This document shows positions 41,071 to 49,858 of a stretch of 64,000 bases of DNA, piece by piece. Under the pieces are notes generated by a model. That model had not been told where the DNA came from, ran no database searches, and saw only the letters and a program-made list of their open reading frames with translations. Position numbers and translations under genes: made by a program. Positions within the stretch are counted from its first letter, which is position 1. The number at the start of each line of letters is the position of its first letter. The DNA is from Cellulosimicrobium funkei. Its GTDB lineage: Bacteria; Actinomycetota; Actinomycetes; Actinomycetales; Cellulomonadaceae. The stretch covers positions 310,001-374,000 of the forward strand of contig NZ_SOZH01000003.1 of the NCBI RefSeq assembly GCF_004519295.1, in the 5' to 3' direction.

Positions 41071-42051
41071 GTGCCCCCCGCAGACCTCGCCCCGCCCACG
41101 ATGCGCGACGTCCTCGACGCCCGCCGCCTCCTCGCCACCCACCTCCAGCCCACCCCCACCCGCAGCTACCCCGCGCTCGACCGCGCCACCGGCACCCACG
41201 TCGTCGTCAAGCACGAGAACCACCAGCCCACCGGAGCCTTCAAGGTCCGCGGCGCCCTCAACCTCCTCCTGCGCCTCACCCCCGACGAGCGCACCCACGG
41301 CGTCACCGCCTTCTCCACCGGCAACCACGCCCAGGCCGTCGCCCACGCAGCCCGCACCACCGCCACCCCCTGCATCATCGTCATGCCCACCCACCCCAAC
41401 CCCACCAAGGCCGACGCCGTCCGCGACCTCGGCGCCCGCCTCGTCCTCACCGGCACCACCTTCGACGACGCCCGCGAGCACGCCACGGCGCTCGCGGGCG
41501 AGGACGGGTCCCGGCTCGTCAGCGCGGCGAACGAGCCGCTCCTCGTCGCCGGGGTCGCGACGGCGTACCTCGAGCTCCTCGCCGACGCGCCGGACCTCGA
41601 TGTGCTCGTGGTCCCCGTGGGCGGGGGGAGCGGCGCTGCCGCGGCGTGCCTCGTCGCCCAGGCGCTCGCCCCCGGGCTCGAGGTGGTCGCCGTCCAGTCG
41701 GCCGCCTCGCCCGCCGCGCACGACTCGTGGCGCGCGCGCGACCTCGTCGCCCGGCCCAACACCTCGCGCGCCGAGGGCCTCGCCACCGGCACCGGCTTCG
41801 CGCTCACCCAGGCCGTCCTGCGCGAGCACCTCGACGACTTCGTCCTCGTCGACGACGACACGATCGACCGTGCGGCCGCGCTCTACCTGACCGCGGCCCG
41901 GACCGTCGCCGAGGGGGCCGGCGCCGCCGCTCTCGCCGCCGTCCTCGCCGACCCCGACCGGTTCGCCGGGCGCCGCGTCGGCGTCGTCTGCTCGGGCGGG
42001 AACGCGAGCCCGGCGGAGCTGCGCCGCGTCTCCGCGCACCTGCCCCGGTAG
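41071..42051 (+). CDS. Threonine/serine dehydratase family PLP enzyme
   Basis: 326-aa fold-type II PLP enzyme. ENHQPTGAFKVRGALN holds the Schiff-base Lys (~50); FSTGNHAQAVAHAA binds the substrate carboxylate; VPVGGGSGAAAA is the glycine-rich phosphate loop; and VVCSGGNASP is the final PLP contact. Family reactions are deamination of threonine or serine, or serine racemisation. It lacks the C-terminal regulatory domain of biosynthetic IlvA, so a catabolic or racemase role is likely. The start is GTG at 41071; an ATG at 41101 would remove ten residues. Base use changes inside the gene near 41480: the first ~400 bases are strongly C-rich on the coding strand, the rest balanced. Confidence 0.88.
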   Translation: MPPADLAPPTMRDVLDARRLLATHLQPTPTRSYPALDRATGTHVVVKHENHQPTGAFKVRGALNLLLRLTPDERTHGVTAFSTGNHAQAVAHAARTTATPCIIVMPTHPNPTKADAVRDLGARLVLTGTTFDDAREHATALAGEDGSRLVSAANEPLLVAGVATAYLELLADAPDLDVLVVPVGGGSGAAAACLVAQALAPGLEVVAVQSAASPAAHDSWRARDLVARPNTSRAEGLATGTGFALTQAVLREHLDDFVLVDDDTIDRAAALYLTAARTVAEGAGAAALAAVLADPDRFAGRRVGVVCSGGNASPAELRRVSAHLPR

Positions 42052-42113
42052 CCGCCTCGGAGCCGGAGCGCGCGACGACGGCGGTCCCGGCGGCCGGACC
42101 GCGGCCCCGGGCC

Positions 42114-42119
42114 TAGGCT
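42114..42119 (+). promoter_or_regulatory. -10 box TAGGCT, leaderless YciO-like gene
   Basis: TAGGCT ends six bases before the ATG at 42126; no ribosome-binding site. Confidence 0.65.
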
Positions 42120-42125
42120 CGCCCC

Positions 42126-42746
42126 ATGGCCCGCTACCTCGACGTGCACCCCGACAACCCGCAGCCGCGCGCGATCGCGCAGGTCGTCGCCCTCCTTGAG
42201 GACGGCGGCCTCGTGGCCTACCCGACCGACTCCGGCTACGCGCTCGGCTGCCGCATGGACGACCGCGAGGGCGCCGACCGCATCCGCCGCATCCGCCACC
42301 TCGACGACCGGCACCACTTCACGCTCGTGTGCGCCGACTTCGCCCAGCTCGGCCACTTCGTCATGGTCGACAACGCGGCGTTCCGGTCGATCAAGGCGGC
42401 CACCCCGGGCCCGTACACCTTCATCCTGCGCGCGACGTCGGAGGTCCCGCGCCGCCTCGCGCACCCGAAGAAGAAGACCGTGGGCGTCCGCATCCCCGAG
42501 GACACCGTCGCCCAGGCCATCGTCGCCGCGCTCGGGGAGCCGATCCTGTCGAGCTCGCTCATCCTCCCCGGCTCGACCGAGGCGCTCACCGACGGCTGGG
42601 CGATCAAGGAGGAGCTCGACCACGTCGTCGACGCGGTCGTCGACGGCGGCGAGCGGGGCAGCGCGCCGACGACCGTCGTCGACTTCTCCGACGGCGCCCC
42701 CGAGGTCGTGCGCGTCGGCGCGGGCGACCCGTCCCGCTTCGAGTAG
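42126..42746 (+). CDS. Sua5/YciO/YrdC family protein (YciO-like)
   Basis: 206-aa protein of the Sua5/YciO/YrdC fold. GGLVAYPTDSGYALGC is the ATP/threonine-binding strand and KKKTVGVRIPEDTVAQAIV the RNA-binding-like basic segment; SSSLILPGS takes the place of the serine-rich loop. True Sua5 makes threonylcarbamoyl-AMP for tRNA t6A; YciO-type members, which this resembles by length and by the KKKTVGVR segment, do it poorly or have another role. It is monocistronic, leaderless, and converges on the lipase maturation factor gene. Confidence 0.85.
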   Translation: MARYLDVHPDNPQPRAIAQVVALLEDGGLVAYPTDSGYALGCRMDDREGADRIRRIRHLDDRHHFTLVCADFAQLGHFVMVDNAAFRSIKAATPGPYTFILRATSEVPRRLAHPKKKTVGVRIPEDTVAQAIVAALGEPILSSSLILPGSTEALTDGWAIKEELDHVVDAVVDGGERGSAPTTVVDFSDGAPEVVRVGAGDPSRFE

Positions 42747-42806
42747 GACACTGCCGGGCCGTCGTCGCGGCCACCCCGGACGGGATCGGCCGCGCCCGCC
42801 GGCCGC

Positions 42807-44348
42807 TCAGGCCCGCGGGCCCAGGAGCAGCCGCAGCCGCTCGCGGTCCACCGGGTCGACGAGCGCCCCGCGCTCCTCGCGCACCCACCAGTCGCCGGTG
42901 CGTCGTCGCTCGGCGCGCGTCGTGTACCGGTAGCGGAAGACGCGTGCCCGCACCCACCGCGGGGCGGGGCCGTCGGGGTCGTCGGCGAACGGGTCCGTCG
43001 CGAGCAGGCGCAGGGTCGGGCGGTCGGCTTCCAGGAGCCGGAGCAGCAGCACCTCGAACCACCGCGTGCCGGGCGACCCGAGCGCGAGGAACCACATCTG
43101 CCAGTCCAGCCGCAGGTGGTAGGGCGCGACCTGCGGCGGGCGGCGGCCCACGTCGCCCGGCTTGCCCCGGAAGGCGTACTCGACCCAGTCGTCGGGACCG
43201 GGGGAGCGAGCCGTCGTCCCCTCCACGACGACCTCGTCGCGGCGCCGCGAGACCGAGCCGAACGCGCCGTACGCGTTGACGAGCCGGAGCGGCTCGAAGC
43301 TCGCGTTCATGAGCTGCCGACGCGCGACGAGGTTGCGCGCCGGGCGCACGCCGAGGACGAGCAGGAGCGCCGACACCGCGAGCACGGCCACGACGAGGGT
43401 GACCGGGCCGCCCAGGGCGGCGCCGCCGTCGGGCACCGGATCCTCGCCGCGGCCGAGCGCGGGCACGAGCCACGACCCGACGGCGGCCCACGCGCCGTCG
43501 CTCACGACGCCGAGCCCGAGCACGATCGTCAGCCAGTTCAGCCACGCGAAGTTCCCGGTCACGAGCAGCCACGCCTGCGTGAGCACCACGACCCCGCCCG
43601 CGACGCTCGCGACCGGCTGCGGCGCGAAGAGCGCGAACGGCACGACGAGCTGCGTCACGTGGTTGCCCGCCACCTCGACGCGGTGCCACCACCGCGGCAG
43701 GTGGTGCGCGTGCCACGAGAACGGGCCGGGGAGGGGCTGCGTCTCGTGGTGGTATTCCAGGGCCGTGAGGTCGCGCCACGCGCGGTCCCCGCGGAGCTTG
43801 ATGAGTCCCGCGCCGAGCTCGACCCGGAACAGGCACCAGCGGGCGAGGAGCAGGACGAGCAGCGGGGGAGGGGCGCCCTCGCCGGACGAGCCCAGCCACC
43901 CCACGAGGAACGTCACCTCGCACAGGAGCGACTCCCAGCCGAACCCGTAGAACCGCTGCCCGACGTTCACCACCGACAGGTAGACGGCCCACAGCACGAG
44001 GTACGCGAGCGTCGTCAGCCACCACGGCCCGCGCTGCGGGACCCCCATGACGAGGAGCGCCGCCAGCCCCGCCCCGCCCCACGCGAGCGCGCCGACGAAC
44101 CGGTCCGAGCACCGCCACCGGAGCAGGCTCGGGGCGTCGCGCCACGTCGTGCGCGCCACGAACGTCGCGGCGGGCAGCAGCCCGCGCTCGCCCAGCAGCG
44201 GGCGCCACTGCCGCACGACGACGAGGAACGCGACGACGAGGACCGCTGCCGTGCCGCGCTGCAGCACCTCGCGCGCGACGTCGTAGCCGGGCGCCCAGAA
44301 CCACGACCCGAGCCAGGTCGCCACGTCGTCGGGCAGGACGTCCGCCAT
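42807..44348 (-). CDS. Lipase maturation factor family protein
   Basis: 513-aa membrane protein similar to LMF1/LMF2. Several transmembrane helices lie in the first ~350 residues; LMF-type motifs include GFGWESLLCEVTFLVGWLGS, ELGAGLIKLRGDRAWRDLTA, and EYHHETQPLPGPFSWHAHHL. The C-terminal soluble part has GDVGRRPPQVAPYHLRLDWQ and WFEVLLLRLLEADRPTLRLL. In vertebrates LMF1 helps lipases fold in the ER; the bacterial role is unknown. The ATG at 44348 is set by TACCGT six bases upstream. It is divergent from the UDP-glucose pyrophosphorylase gene, both leaderless. Confidence 0.87.
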   Translation of the reverse strand: MADVLPDDVATWLGSWFWAPGYDVAREVLQRGTAAVLVVAFLVVVRQWRPLLGERGLLPAATFVARTTWRDAPSLLRWRCSDRFVGALAWGGAGLAALLVMGVPQRGPWWLTTLAYLVLWAVYLSVVNVGQRFYGFGWESLLCEVTFLVGWLGSSGEGAPPPLLVLLLARWCLFRVELGAGLIKLRGDRAWRDLTALEYHHETQPLPGPFSWHAHHLPRWWHRVEVAGNHVTQLVVPFALFAPQPVASVAGGVVVLTQAWLLVTGNFAWLNWLTIVLGLGVVSDGAWAAVGSWLVPALGRGEDPVPDGGAALGGPVTLVVAVLAVSALLLVLGVRPARNLVARRQLMNASFEPLRLVNAYGAFGSVSRRRDEVVVEGTTARSPGPDDWVEYAFRGKPGDVGRRPPQVAPYHLRLDWQMWFLALGSPGTRWFEVLLLRLLEADRPTLRLLATDPFADDPDGPAPRWVRARVFRYRYTTRAERRRTGDWWVREERGALVDPVDRERLRLLLGPRA

Positions 44349-44354
44349 CTGCCC

Positions 44355-44360
44355 ACGGTA
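44355..44360 (-). promoter_or_regulatory. -10 box TACCGT, leaderless LMF gene
   Basis: On the minus strand TACCGT ends six bases before the ATG at 44348; no ribosome-binding site. Confidence 0.6.
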
Positions 44361-44428
44361 GGGCTGTGAGCCCTGTCTCACCCGCGGTCCGGCCGTCCCC
44401 GCGCCGGGCCACGACCGCGTCGCGCCCC

Positions 44429-44434
44429 TACCAT
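44429..44434 (+). promoter_or_regulatory. -10 box TACCAT, leaderless UGPase gene
   Basis: TACCAT ends six bases before the ATG at 44441; no ribosome-binding site. Confidence 0.6.
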
Positions 44435-44440
44435 CGGGGC

Positions 44441-45862
44441 ATGAGCAGCCAGGGCCTGAGCCAGTCCACCGACCGCATGCGCGACGCGGGCGTCGCGCCC
44501 CCCGCTATCGACGTCTTCGCCCGGTTCTACCGGCTCCTCGAGTCCGGCGCGACCGGCATGATCCCCGAGGCCGACGTCGAGCCGCTCACCGACGTCACGC
44601 ACCGCGACGAGCTCGAGGTGCCCGAGGGCGCCGCCCGCGAGGCGCTGCGCCGCACGGCGGTCATCAAGCTCAACGGCGGCCTCGGGACCTCGATGGGCAT
44701 GGACCGCGCCAAGTCGCTCCTCACGGTGCGCGACGCCGACCCGCAGCGCCCCGACGGCGGACCGCTGACCTTCCTCGACGTCATCGTCGCGCAGGTCCGC
44801 GCCGCCCGGCGCGCGACCGGGGCGCCCCTGCCGCTGCTGCTCATGAACTCGTTCCGCACGCAGGCCGACACGCTCGCTGCGCTCGCCCCGCACGACGACC
44901 TCGCCGTCGGCGACCTCCCGCTCGACTTCCTGCAGAACCGCGAGCCCAAGCTCCTCGCGAGCGACCTCACGCCCGTCGACTGGCCCGCCGACCCGGAGCT
45001 GGAGTGGTGCCCGCCCGGCCACGGCGACCTGTACACCGCCCTCTACGCGTCCGGCGCGCTGCGCGCGCTGCTCGACGCCGGGTACCGGTACGCGAGCGTC
45101 TCGAACTCCGACAACCTCGGCGCCGCGCCCGACGCCGCGATGGCCGGCTGGTTCGCCGCGAGCGGGGCGCCGTTCGCCGCCGAGGTCGCACGCCGCACGC
45201 CCGCGGACCGCAAGGGCGGCCACCTCGTCGTGCGCCGCAGCGACGGGCGCCTCGTCCTGCGTGAGACGGCGCAGACCCCGGCCGAGGACCAGGACGCCGC
45301 CGCCGACATCGGCCGGCACCGGTACTTCAACACCAACAACCTGTGGTTCGACCTCGAGGCGCTGTCGGCCGAGCTCGACCGCACCGGCGGGGTGCTCGAG
45401 CTCCCGCTCATCAAGAACACCAAGACCGTCGACCCGACCGACCCGTCGTCGCCCGAGGTCGTGCAGATCGAGTCCGCCATGGGAGCCGCGGTCGAGGTGT
45501 TCGACGGCGCCGTCGCGATCGAGGTCGGCCGCGACCGGTTCCTGCCGGTGAAGACGACGAACGACCTCCTCGTGCTCCGCTCCGACGTCTACGACCTCGA
45601 CGACGCGTACCGGTTCGTCGCGCGCACCGACGCGCCGTTCGTGGACCTCGACCCGGCTCACTACAAGACCATCGCCGCGTTCGACGCCCGGTTCGACGAC
45701 GGCACCCCGTCCCTGCGCGCAGCCCGCTCGCTCACGGTGCGCGGGGACTGGACCTTCGGCTCCGGCGTGACCGTCACCGGCGAGGCCGAGCTCGCCGACC
45801 CGGGCGGCTCCGCCCGCGTCCCCGACGGCGCCGTCGTCGGCCCGGACGGCCTCAGCGCCTGA
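44441..45862 (+). CDS. UTP-glucose-1-phosphate uridylyltransferase (eukaryote-like type)
   Basis: 473-aa nucleotidyltransferase of the eukaryotic UGP/UAP family rather than the short bacterial GalU type. VIKLNGGLGTSMGMDRAKSL is the nucleotide-binding signature; PLLLMNSFRTQADTLAAL, WCPPGHGDLYTALYASGALR and VSNSDNLGAAPDAAMAGWFA are further conserved blocks, and FLPVKTTNDLLVLRSDVY carries the sugar-phosphate Lys. It makes UDP-glucose from UTP and glucose-1-phosphate for cell envelope glycans. The promoter is leaderless. A 21-bp repeat array starts immediately after the stop. Confidence 0.9.
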   Translation: MSSQGLSQSTDRMRDAGVAPPAIDVFARFYRLLESGATGMIPEADVEPLTDVTHRDELEVPEGAAREALRRTAVIKLNGGLGTSMGMDRAKSLLTVRDADPQRPDGGPLTFLDVIVAQVRAARRATGAPLPLLLMNSFRTQADTLAALAPHDDLAVGDLPLDFLQNREPKLLASDLTPVDWPADPELEWCPPGHGDLYTALYASGALRALLDAGYRYASVSNSDNLGAAPDAAMAGWFAASGAPFAAEVARRTPADRKGGHLVVRRSDGRLVLRETAQTPAEDQDAAADIGRHRYFNTNNLWFDLEALSAELDRTGGVLELPLIKNTKTVDPTDPSSPEVVQIESAMGAAVEVFDGAVAIEVGRDRFLPVKTTNDLLVLRSDVYDLDDAYRFVARTDAPFVDLDPAHYKTIAAFDARFDDGTPSLRAARSLTVRGDWTFGSGVTVTGEAELADPGGSARVPDGAVVGPDGLSA

Positions 45863-45864
45863 CG

Positions 45865-46010
45865 CGGAGGCAGAGCCCGGGTCGGCCGAGGTAGAGCCCG
45901 GTCGGCCGAGGTAGAGCCCCGGTCGGCCGAGGTAGAGCCCCGGTCCGCCGGGGCAGAGGCGTAGTCGGCCGAGGTAGAGGCCTGGTCCGCCGGGGTAGAG
46001 GCGTGGTCGG
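45865..46010 (+). repeat. Seven 21-bp tandem repeats (array 1)
   Basis: Seven head-to-tail units: 45865-45885, 45886-45905 (one base short), 45906-45926, 45927-45947, 45948-45968, 45969-45989, 45990-46010. The typical unit begins CCGAGGTAGAGCC and ends GGTCGG. Later units are variants (CCGGGGCAGAGG). Units directly abut, so there are no spacers as in CRISPR. The array begins right after the UGPase stop. Confidence 0.85.
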
Positions 46011-46139
46011 CCGGGCACTGCAGGCGCCGGGCGGGTGCGCTGCCCTCGCCTCGCCTCGCCTCGCCTCTCGGCCCGACGGCGGTGGCGGCCCGGCTTGTCG
46101 TGGTCGCCTGCACCGACGGGTCGAGCGAGCAAGCATCGA

Positions 46140-46244
46140 CCTGCGAGCAGCTCTGCGTCACGCGACGACGGCTCTACTTCGCGTGACCGGGCCTCTACCT
46201 CGCGCGACCACGGCTCTACCTCGCGCGACCACGGCTCTACCTCG
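46140..46244 (-). repeat. Four to five 21-bp tandem repeats, inverted (array 2)
   Basis: Units at 46161-46181, 46182-46202, 46203-46223 and 46224-46244 (the last two identical), preceded by a degenerate one at 46140-46160. Read on the minus strand each carries the core CGAGGTAGAGCC of array 1, followed by GTGGTCG, so this is the same repeat family in opposite orientation. The ~130 bases between arrays hold no gene. Confidence 0.8.
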
Positions 46245-46273
46245 CGGTGCGCGGGGTTCTTGTGCGGGCGCGG

Positions 46274-46930
46274 TCAGGCGGGGACGTCGACGACGCGGCT
46301 TTCGCCCCGGCGCGCGACGAGGGCGCCGGACGACGCGGCGGCGAGGTCGGCGTCGAACCGGTCGAGTCCGGCCGGGGGGACGAGGACGGTGAACGCGGCC
46401 GTCGTGCCGTAGTCGACGCCCTCGAGCGTGCCGTGGTGGTGGTCGCACCAGTCGCGCAGGAGGCCGTGGAGCCGCCCGGCGTCGGCGTGCGGGACGTCGA
46501 CATGCACCGCGGTGAGCACGGCGCGTCGCACGGGTCGCGCGAGGTCGAGCGCCTCGCTCACCGCGCTCGAGTAGGCGCGCACGAGGCCGCCCGCGCCGAG
46601 CAGGACGCCGCCGAAGTACCGCGTGACGACGGCGACGACGTCGGTCACGTGCCGGTGCCGCAGCACCTCGAGCATGGGGATGCCCGCGGTGCCGGAGGGC
46701 TCGCCGTCGTCGGTGGAGCGCTGCTGGTCGGCGTGCGGGCCGACGACGAGCGCGACGCAGTGGTGGCGCGCGTCCCAGTGCTCCTTGCGCACGCGTGCGA
46801 CGACGGCGTCGGCCGCGGCGACGGACGGGACGGGGGAGAGGTGCGCGAGGAAGCGGGACTTCTTGACGACCAGCTCGTGGTCGACGGGGCCGGCGATCGT
46901 CCCCCACAGCTCCCCGGTGCCCGCGCTCAC
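46274..46930 (-). CDS. YigZ/IMPACT family protein
   Basis: 218-aa protein of the UPF0029 (YigZ/IMPACT) family. The N-terminal part has the signatures VVKKSRFLAHLSPV and DDGEPSGTAGIPMLEVLRHR, then VVAVVTRYFGGVLLGAGGLV. The C-terminal part is the DUF1949-type beta-alpha domain. Eukaryotic IMPACT regulates translation control; the bacterial role is unknown, possibly RNA- or translation-linked. Start GTG at 46930 lies six bases after TAGGCT. It converges on the UGPase gene across the two repeat arrays. Confidence 0.88.
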   Translation of the reverse strand: MSAGTGELWGTIAGPVDHELVVKKSRFLAHLSPVPSVAAADAVVARVRKEHWDARHHCVALVVGPHADQQRSTDDGEPSGTAGIPMLEVLRHRHVTDVVAVVTRYFGGVLLGAGGLVRAYSSAVSEALDLARPVRRAVLTAVHVDVPHADAGRLHGLLRDWCDHHHGTLEGVDYGTTAAFTVLVPPAGLDRFDADLAAASSGALVARRGESRVVDVPA

Positions 46931-46936
46931 CCTGCG

Positions 46937-46942
46937 AGCCTA
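46937..46942 (-). promoter_or_regulatory. -10 box TAGGCT, leaderless YigZ gene
   Basis: TAGGCT on the minus strand ends six bases before the GTG at 46930; no ribosome-binding site. Confidence 0.65.
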
Positions 46943-46949
46943 GCCGCGA

Positions 46950-46982
46950 CGGCGCCCGGGTCGGTCGTCGACCCGGGCGCCG
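46950..46982 (-). terminator. 14-bp hairpin downstream of argG
   Basis: Perfect 14-base arms (CGGCGCCCGGGTCG, 46950-46963 / 46969-46982) with loop GTCGT lie 19 bases after the argG stop. Confidence 0.65.
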
Positions 46983-47001
46983 CCGACGGGCGTCGTGGCG
47001 G

Positions 47002-48531
<1,530 letters not shown>

Positions 48532-48537
48532 TCACTT

Positions 48538-48560
48538 CGGCACAAAAAGTGTGCCAAGCG
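48538..48560. repeat. 23-bp motif, copy 1
   Basis: Contains the dyad GGCACA-AAAAG-TGTGCC and ends TGTGCCAAGCG. It abuts the -10 box of the recombinase-like gene. It matches copy 2 at 49711-49733 at 20 of 23 positions. Confidence 0.7.
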
Positions 48561-48561
48561 G

Positions 48562-48567
48562 TAGGGT
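48562..48567 (+). promoter_or_regulatory. -10 box TAGGGT, leaderless recombinase-like gene
   Basis: TAGGGT ends six bases before the ATG at 48574; the 23-bp motif ends one base before it. Confidence 0.6.
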
Positions 48568-48573
48568 CCACCC

Positions 48574-49329
48574 ATGCCCGACGACGCGACGTCACCCACC
48601 AGCCCGGACACGGCCGGCCGCGCGACCACCAGCACCAGCACCAGCACCAGTGCCGCGTCCCGCTACCCGCGCCCCACCGTCACGCTCGACGAGGCCGAGT
48701 GGGTGTGGCGCCTGCTGGCGACGGAGGCGATGGTCGAGGCCGCGAAGCCGGAGACCGTGCGCCTCGCGGTGATCGCCGGCCTCACGCGCGCGACGGGCGC
48801 GCGCTATGGCGACCTGCTGCGCTGCACGGTCGACGCGATCGACCTCGGCCCGGCGACGGAGCGCGCGGGGGAGGGGAGGGTCGTGCTCACGCACGGCAAG
48901 CACCGCACGGTGCGCGAGCACGTGCTGAGCGCGAGCGTCGTCGTCGTGCTGCGTCGCTGGATGGCGGTGCGGGAGGTGCTCGCGGCGGACCTCGAGGGTT
49001 CGGTGCCGCGCGCGCTGCTGCTCACGGTCCACCACACGCACGACAACGGCGTCACGGTGTCCAGCGGCCTGCCCATCACGAAGCAGGGCCTCGTGCTGTC
49101 GTGGCGGCGGTTCGTGCACCGCACGAACGCGCGCTACGGGGCCGTGCGGGCGCCGCTCCCGACGCGCTTCGAGCAGGTCCGGCGGGCCTGGGTCGAGGCG
49201 TCAGCCCCGGCGGGGAGCGGGATCGTCGCCGGGCCCGGTCTCGGCGACGACGCCGGGCGGGATGCCCTCCTCGCCGCCGAGCTCCTGGAACAGCGTGAGG
49301 TGGAGGCTGGCGGGGGCGTCGAGGCGTGA
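48574..49329 (+). CDS. Tyrosine recombinase-like protein, catalytic end missing
   Basis: 251-aa protein. After a Thr/Ser-rich start, residues ~30-190 look like the catalytic fold of a tyrosine recombinase: TVRLAVIAGLTRATGARYGDLLRCTVDAIDL (the Arg-I region), VVLTHGKHRTVREHVLSASV (beta-hairpin with the Lys region), and GLPITKQGLVLSWRRFVHRT. I see no HxxR motif and no C-terminal Tyr, so it is probably inactive or a distinct DNA-binding derivative. The last ~43 residues are antisense to the convergent VOC gene (overlap 129 bases) and have no family pattern, so the 3' end may be lost. The start is fixed by a leaderless promoter. Confidence in coding is moderate to high, in family moderate. Confidence 0.65.
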   Translation: MPDDATSPTSPDTAGRATTSTSTSTSAASRYPRPTVTLDEAEWVWRLLATEAMVEAAKPETVRLAVIAGLTRATGARYGDLLRCTVDAIDLGPATERAGEGRVVLTHGKHRTVREHVLSASVVVVLRRWMAVREVLAADLEGSVPRALLLTVHHTHDNGVTVSSGLPITKQGLVLSWRRFVHRTNARYGAVRAPLPTRFEQVRRAWVEASAPAGSGIVAGPGLGDDAGRDALLAAELLEQREVEAGGGVEA

Positions 49330-49689
49330 GTTGAGCGACCCCCAGGGCGTGCGCGTCGGCGGGGCGACGAGCGACGCCCCGGCGGCGACGGCCCGGTCGG
49401 TCGCACCCTCAGCGTCGTCCACCTCGAGCGCGACCCGGAGATGCCCCGCGACGCGACGCCCGACCTCCAGGTCGTCGATCGCCCGCACGTGCCCGGGGGA
49501 GGCGATCTCGAGCGTCGCCCGCCCGACGTCGAGGATCGCCACCCGGTCGTCCTCGCCGTCCGCGTAGGCGATCTGCTGGGGGAGGCCCAGGACGTCGCGG
49601 TAGAACGCGAGGGCGGCGTCGTAGTCCTCCGCCTCGACGACGAGCCGGAGCTGGCGGACGGGCGGCGGTGCGGCGTGCGGATCGGTCAT
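49201..49689 (-). CDS. VOC family (glyoxalase-like) protein
   Basis: 162-aa vicinal oxygen chelate protein: RQLRLVVEAEDYDAALAFYR is the first module and LRVALEVDDAEGATDRAVAA the second, with ASLHLTLFQEL as last strand. The final ~20 residues exceed the usual fold and overlap the convergent recombinase-like gene. Function unknown; relatives are glyoxalases and ring-cleaving or drug-binding proteins. The start ATG at 49689 is six bases after TAGGGT, and copy 2 of the 23-bp motif lies ten bases farther upstream. Confidence 0.85.
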   Translation of the reverse strand: MTDPHAAPPPVRQLRLVVEAEDYDAALAFYRDVLGLPQQIAYADGEDDRVAILDVGRATLEIASPGHVRAIDDLEVGRRVAGHLRVALEVDDAEGATDRAVAAGASLVAPPTRTPWGSLNSRLDAPASLHLTLFQELGGEEGIPPGVVAETGPGDDPAPRRG

Positions 49690-49695
49690 GCCGAG

Positions 49696-49701
49696 ACCCT
49701 A
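49696..49701 (-). promoter_or_regulatory. -10 box TAGGGT, leaderless VOC gene
   Basis: On the minus strand TAGGGT ends six bases before the ATG at 49689; no ribosome-binding site between. Confidence 0.65.
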
Positions 49702-49710
49702 CGCTCCTCT

Positions 49711-49733
49711 CGGAATAAATAGTGTGCCAAGCG
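49711..49733. repeat. 23-bp motif, copy 2
   Basis: Matches copy 1 (48538-48560) at 20 of 23 positions, identical over AGTGTGCCAAGCG. The left arm of the dyad is degenerate here. It lies upstream of the VOC promoter in reverse orientation relative to that gene. Confidence 0.7.
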
Positions 49734-49789
49734 CACGCATACCATCCACACCCCGAGCGGAAAGCTCACCAACCAGCCCCGAAAAGCGA

Positions 49790-49820
49790 GGGCCCCGCCA
49801 CGACTCGCGTGGCGGGGCCC
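49790..49820 (-). terminator. Intrinsic terminator of dps
   Basis: Perfect 13-base arms (GGGCCCCGCCACG / CGTGGCGGGGCCC) with loop ACTCG. On the minus strand it is followed by TCGCTTTTC, the clearest U-rich tail in this window. It lies 38 bases after the dps stop. Confidence 0.8.
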
Positions 49821-49858
49821 GGTCGCCGTCGGGACGACGGCGGTGGAGGGGAGCGGGG

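Noticed and set aside
45865-46244. CRISPR array
   Set aside because: The 21-bp units abut directly with no unique spacers and no cas genes are near.
48538-48560. Sigma-54 type -24/-12 promoter (TGGCAC on the reverse strand)
   Set aside because: Actinobacteria lack sigma-54, and the second copy does not keep the -12 half.
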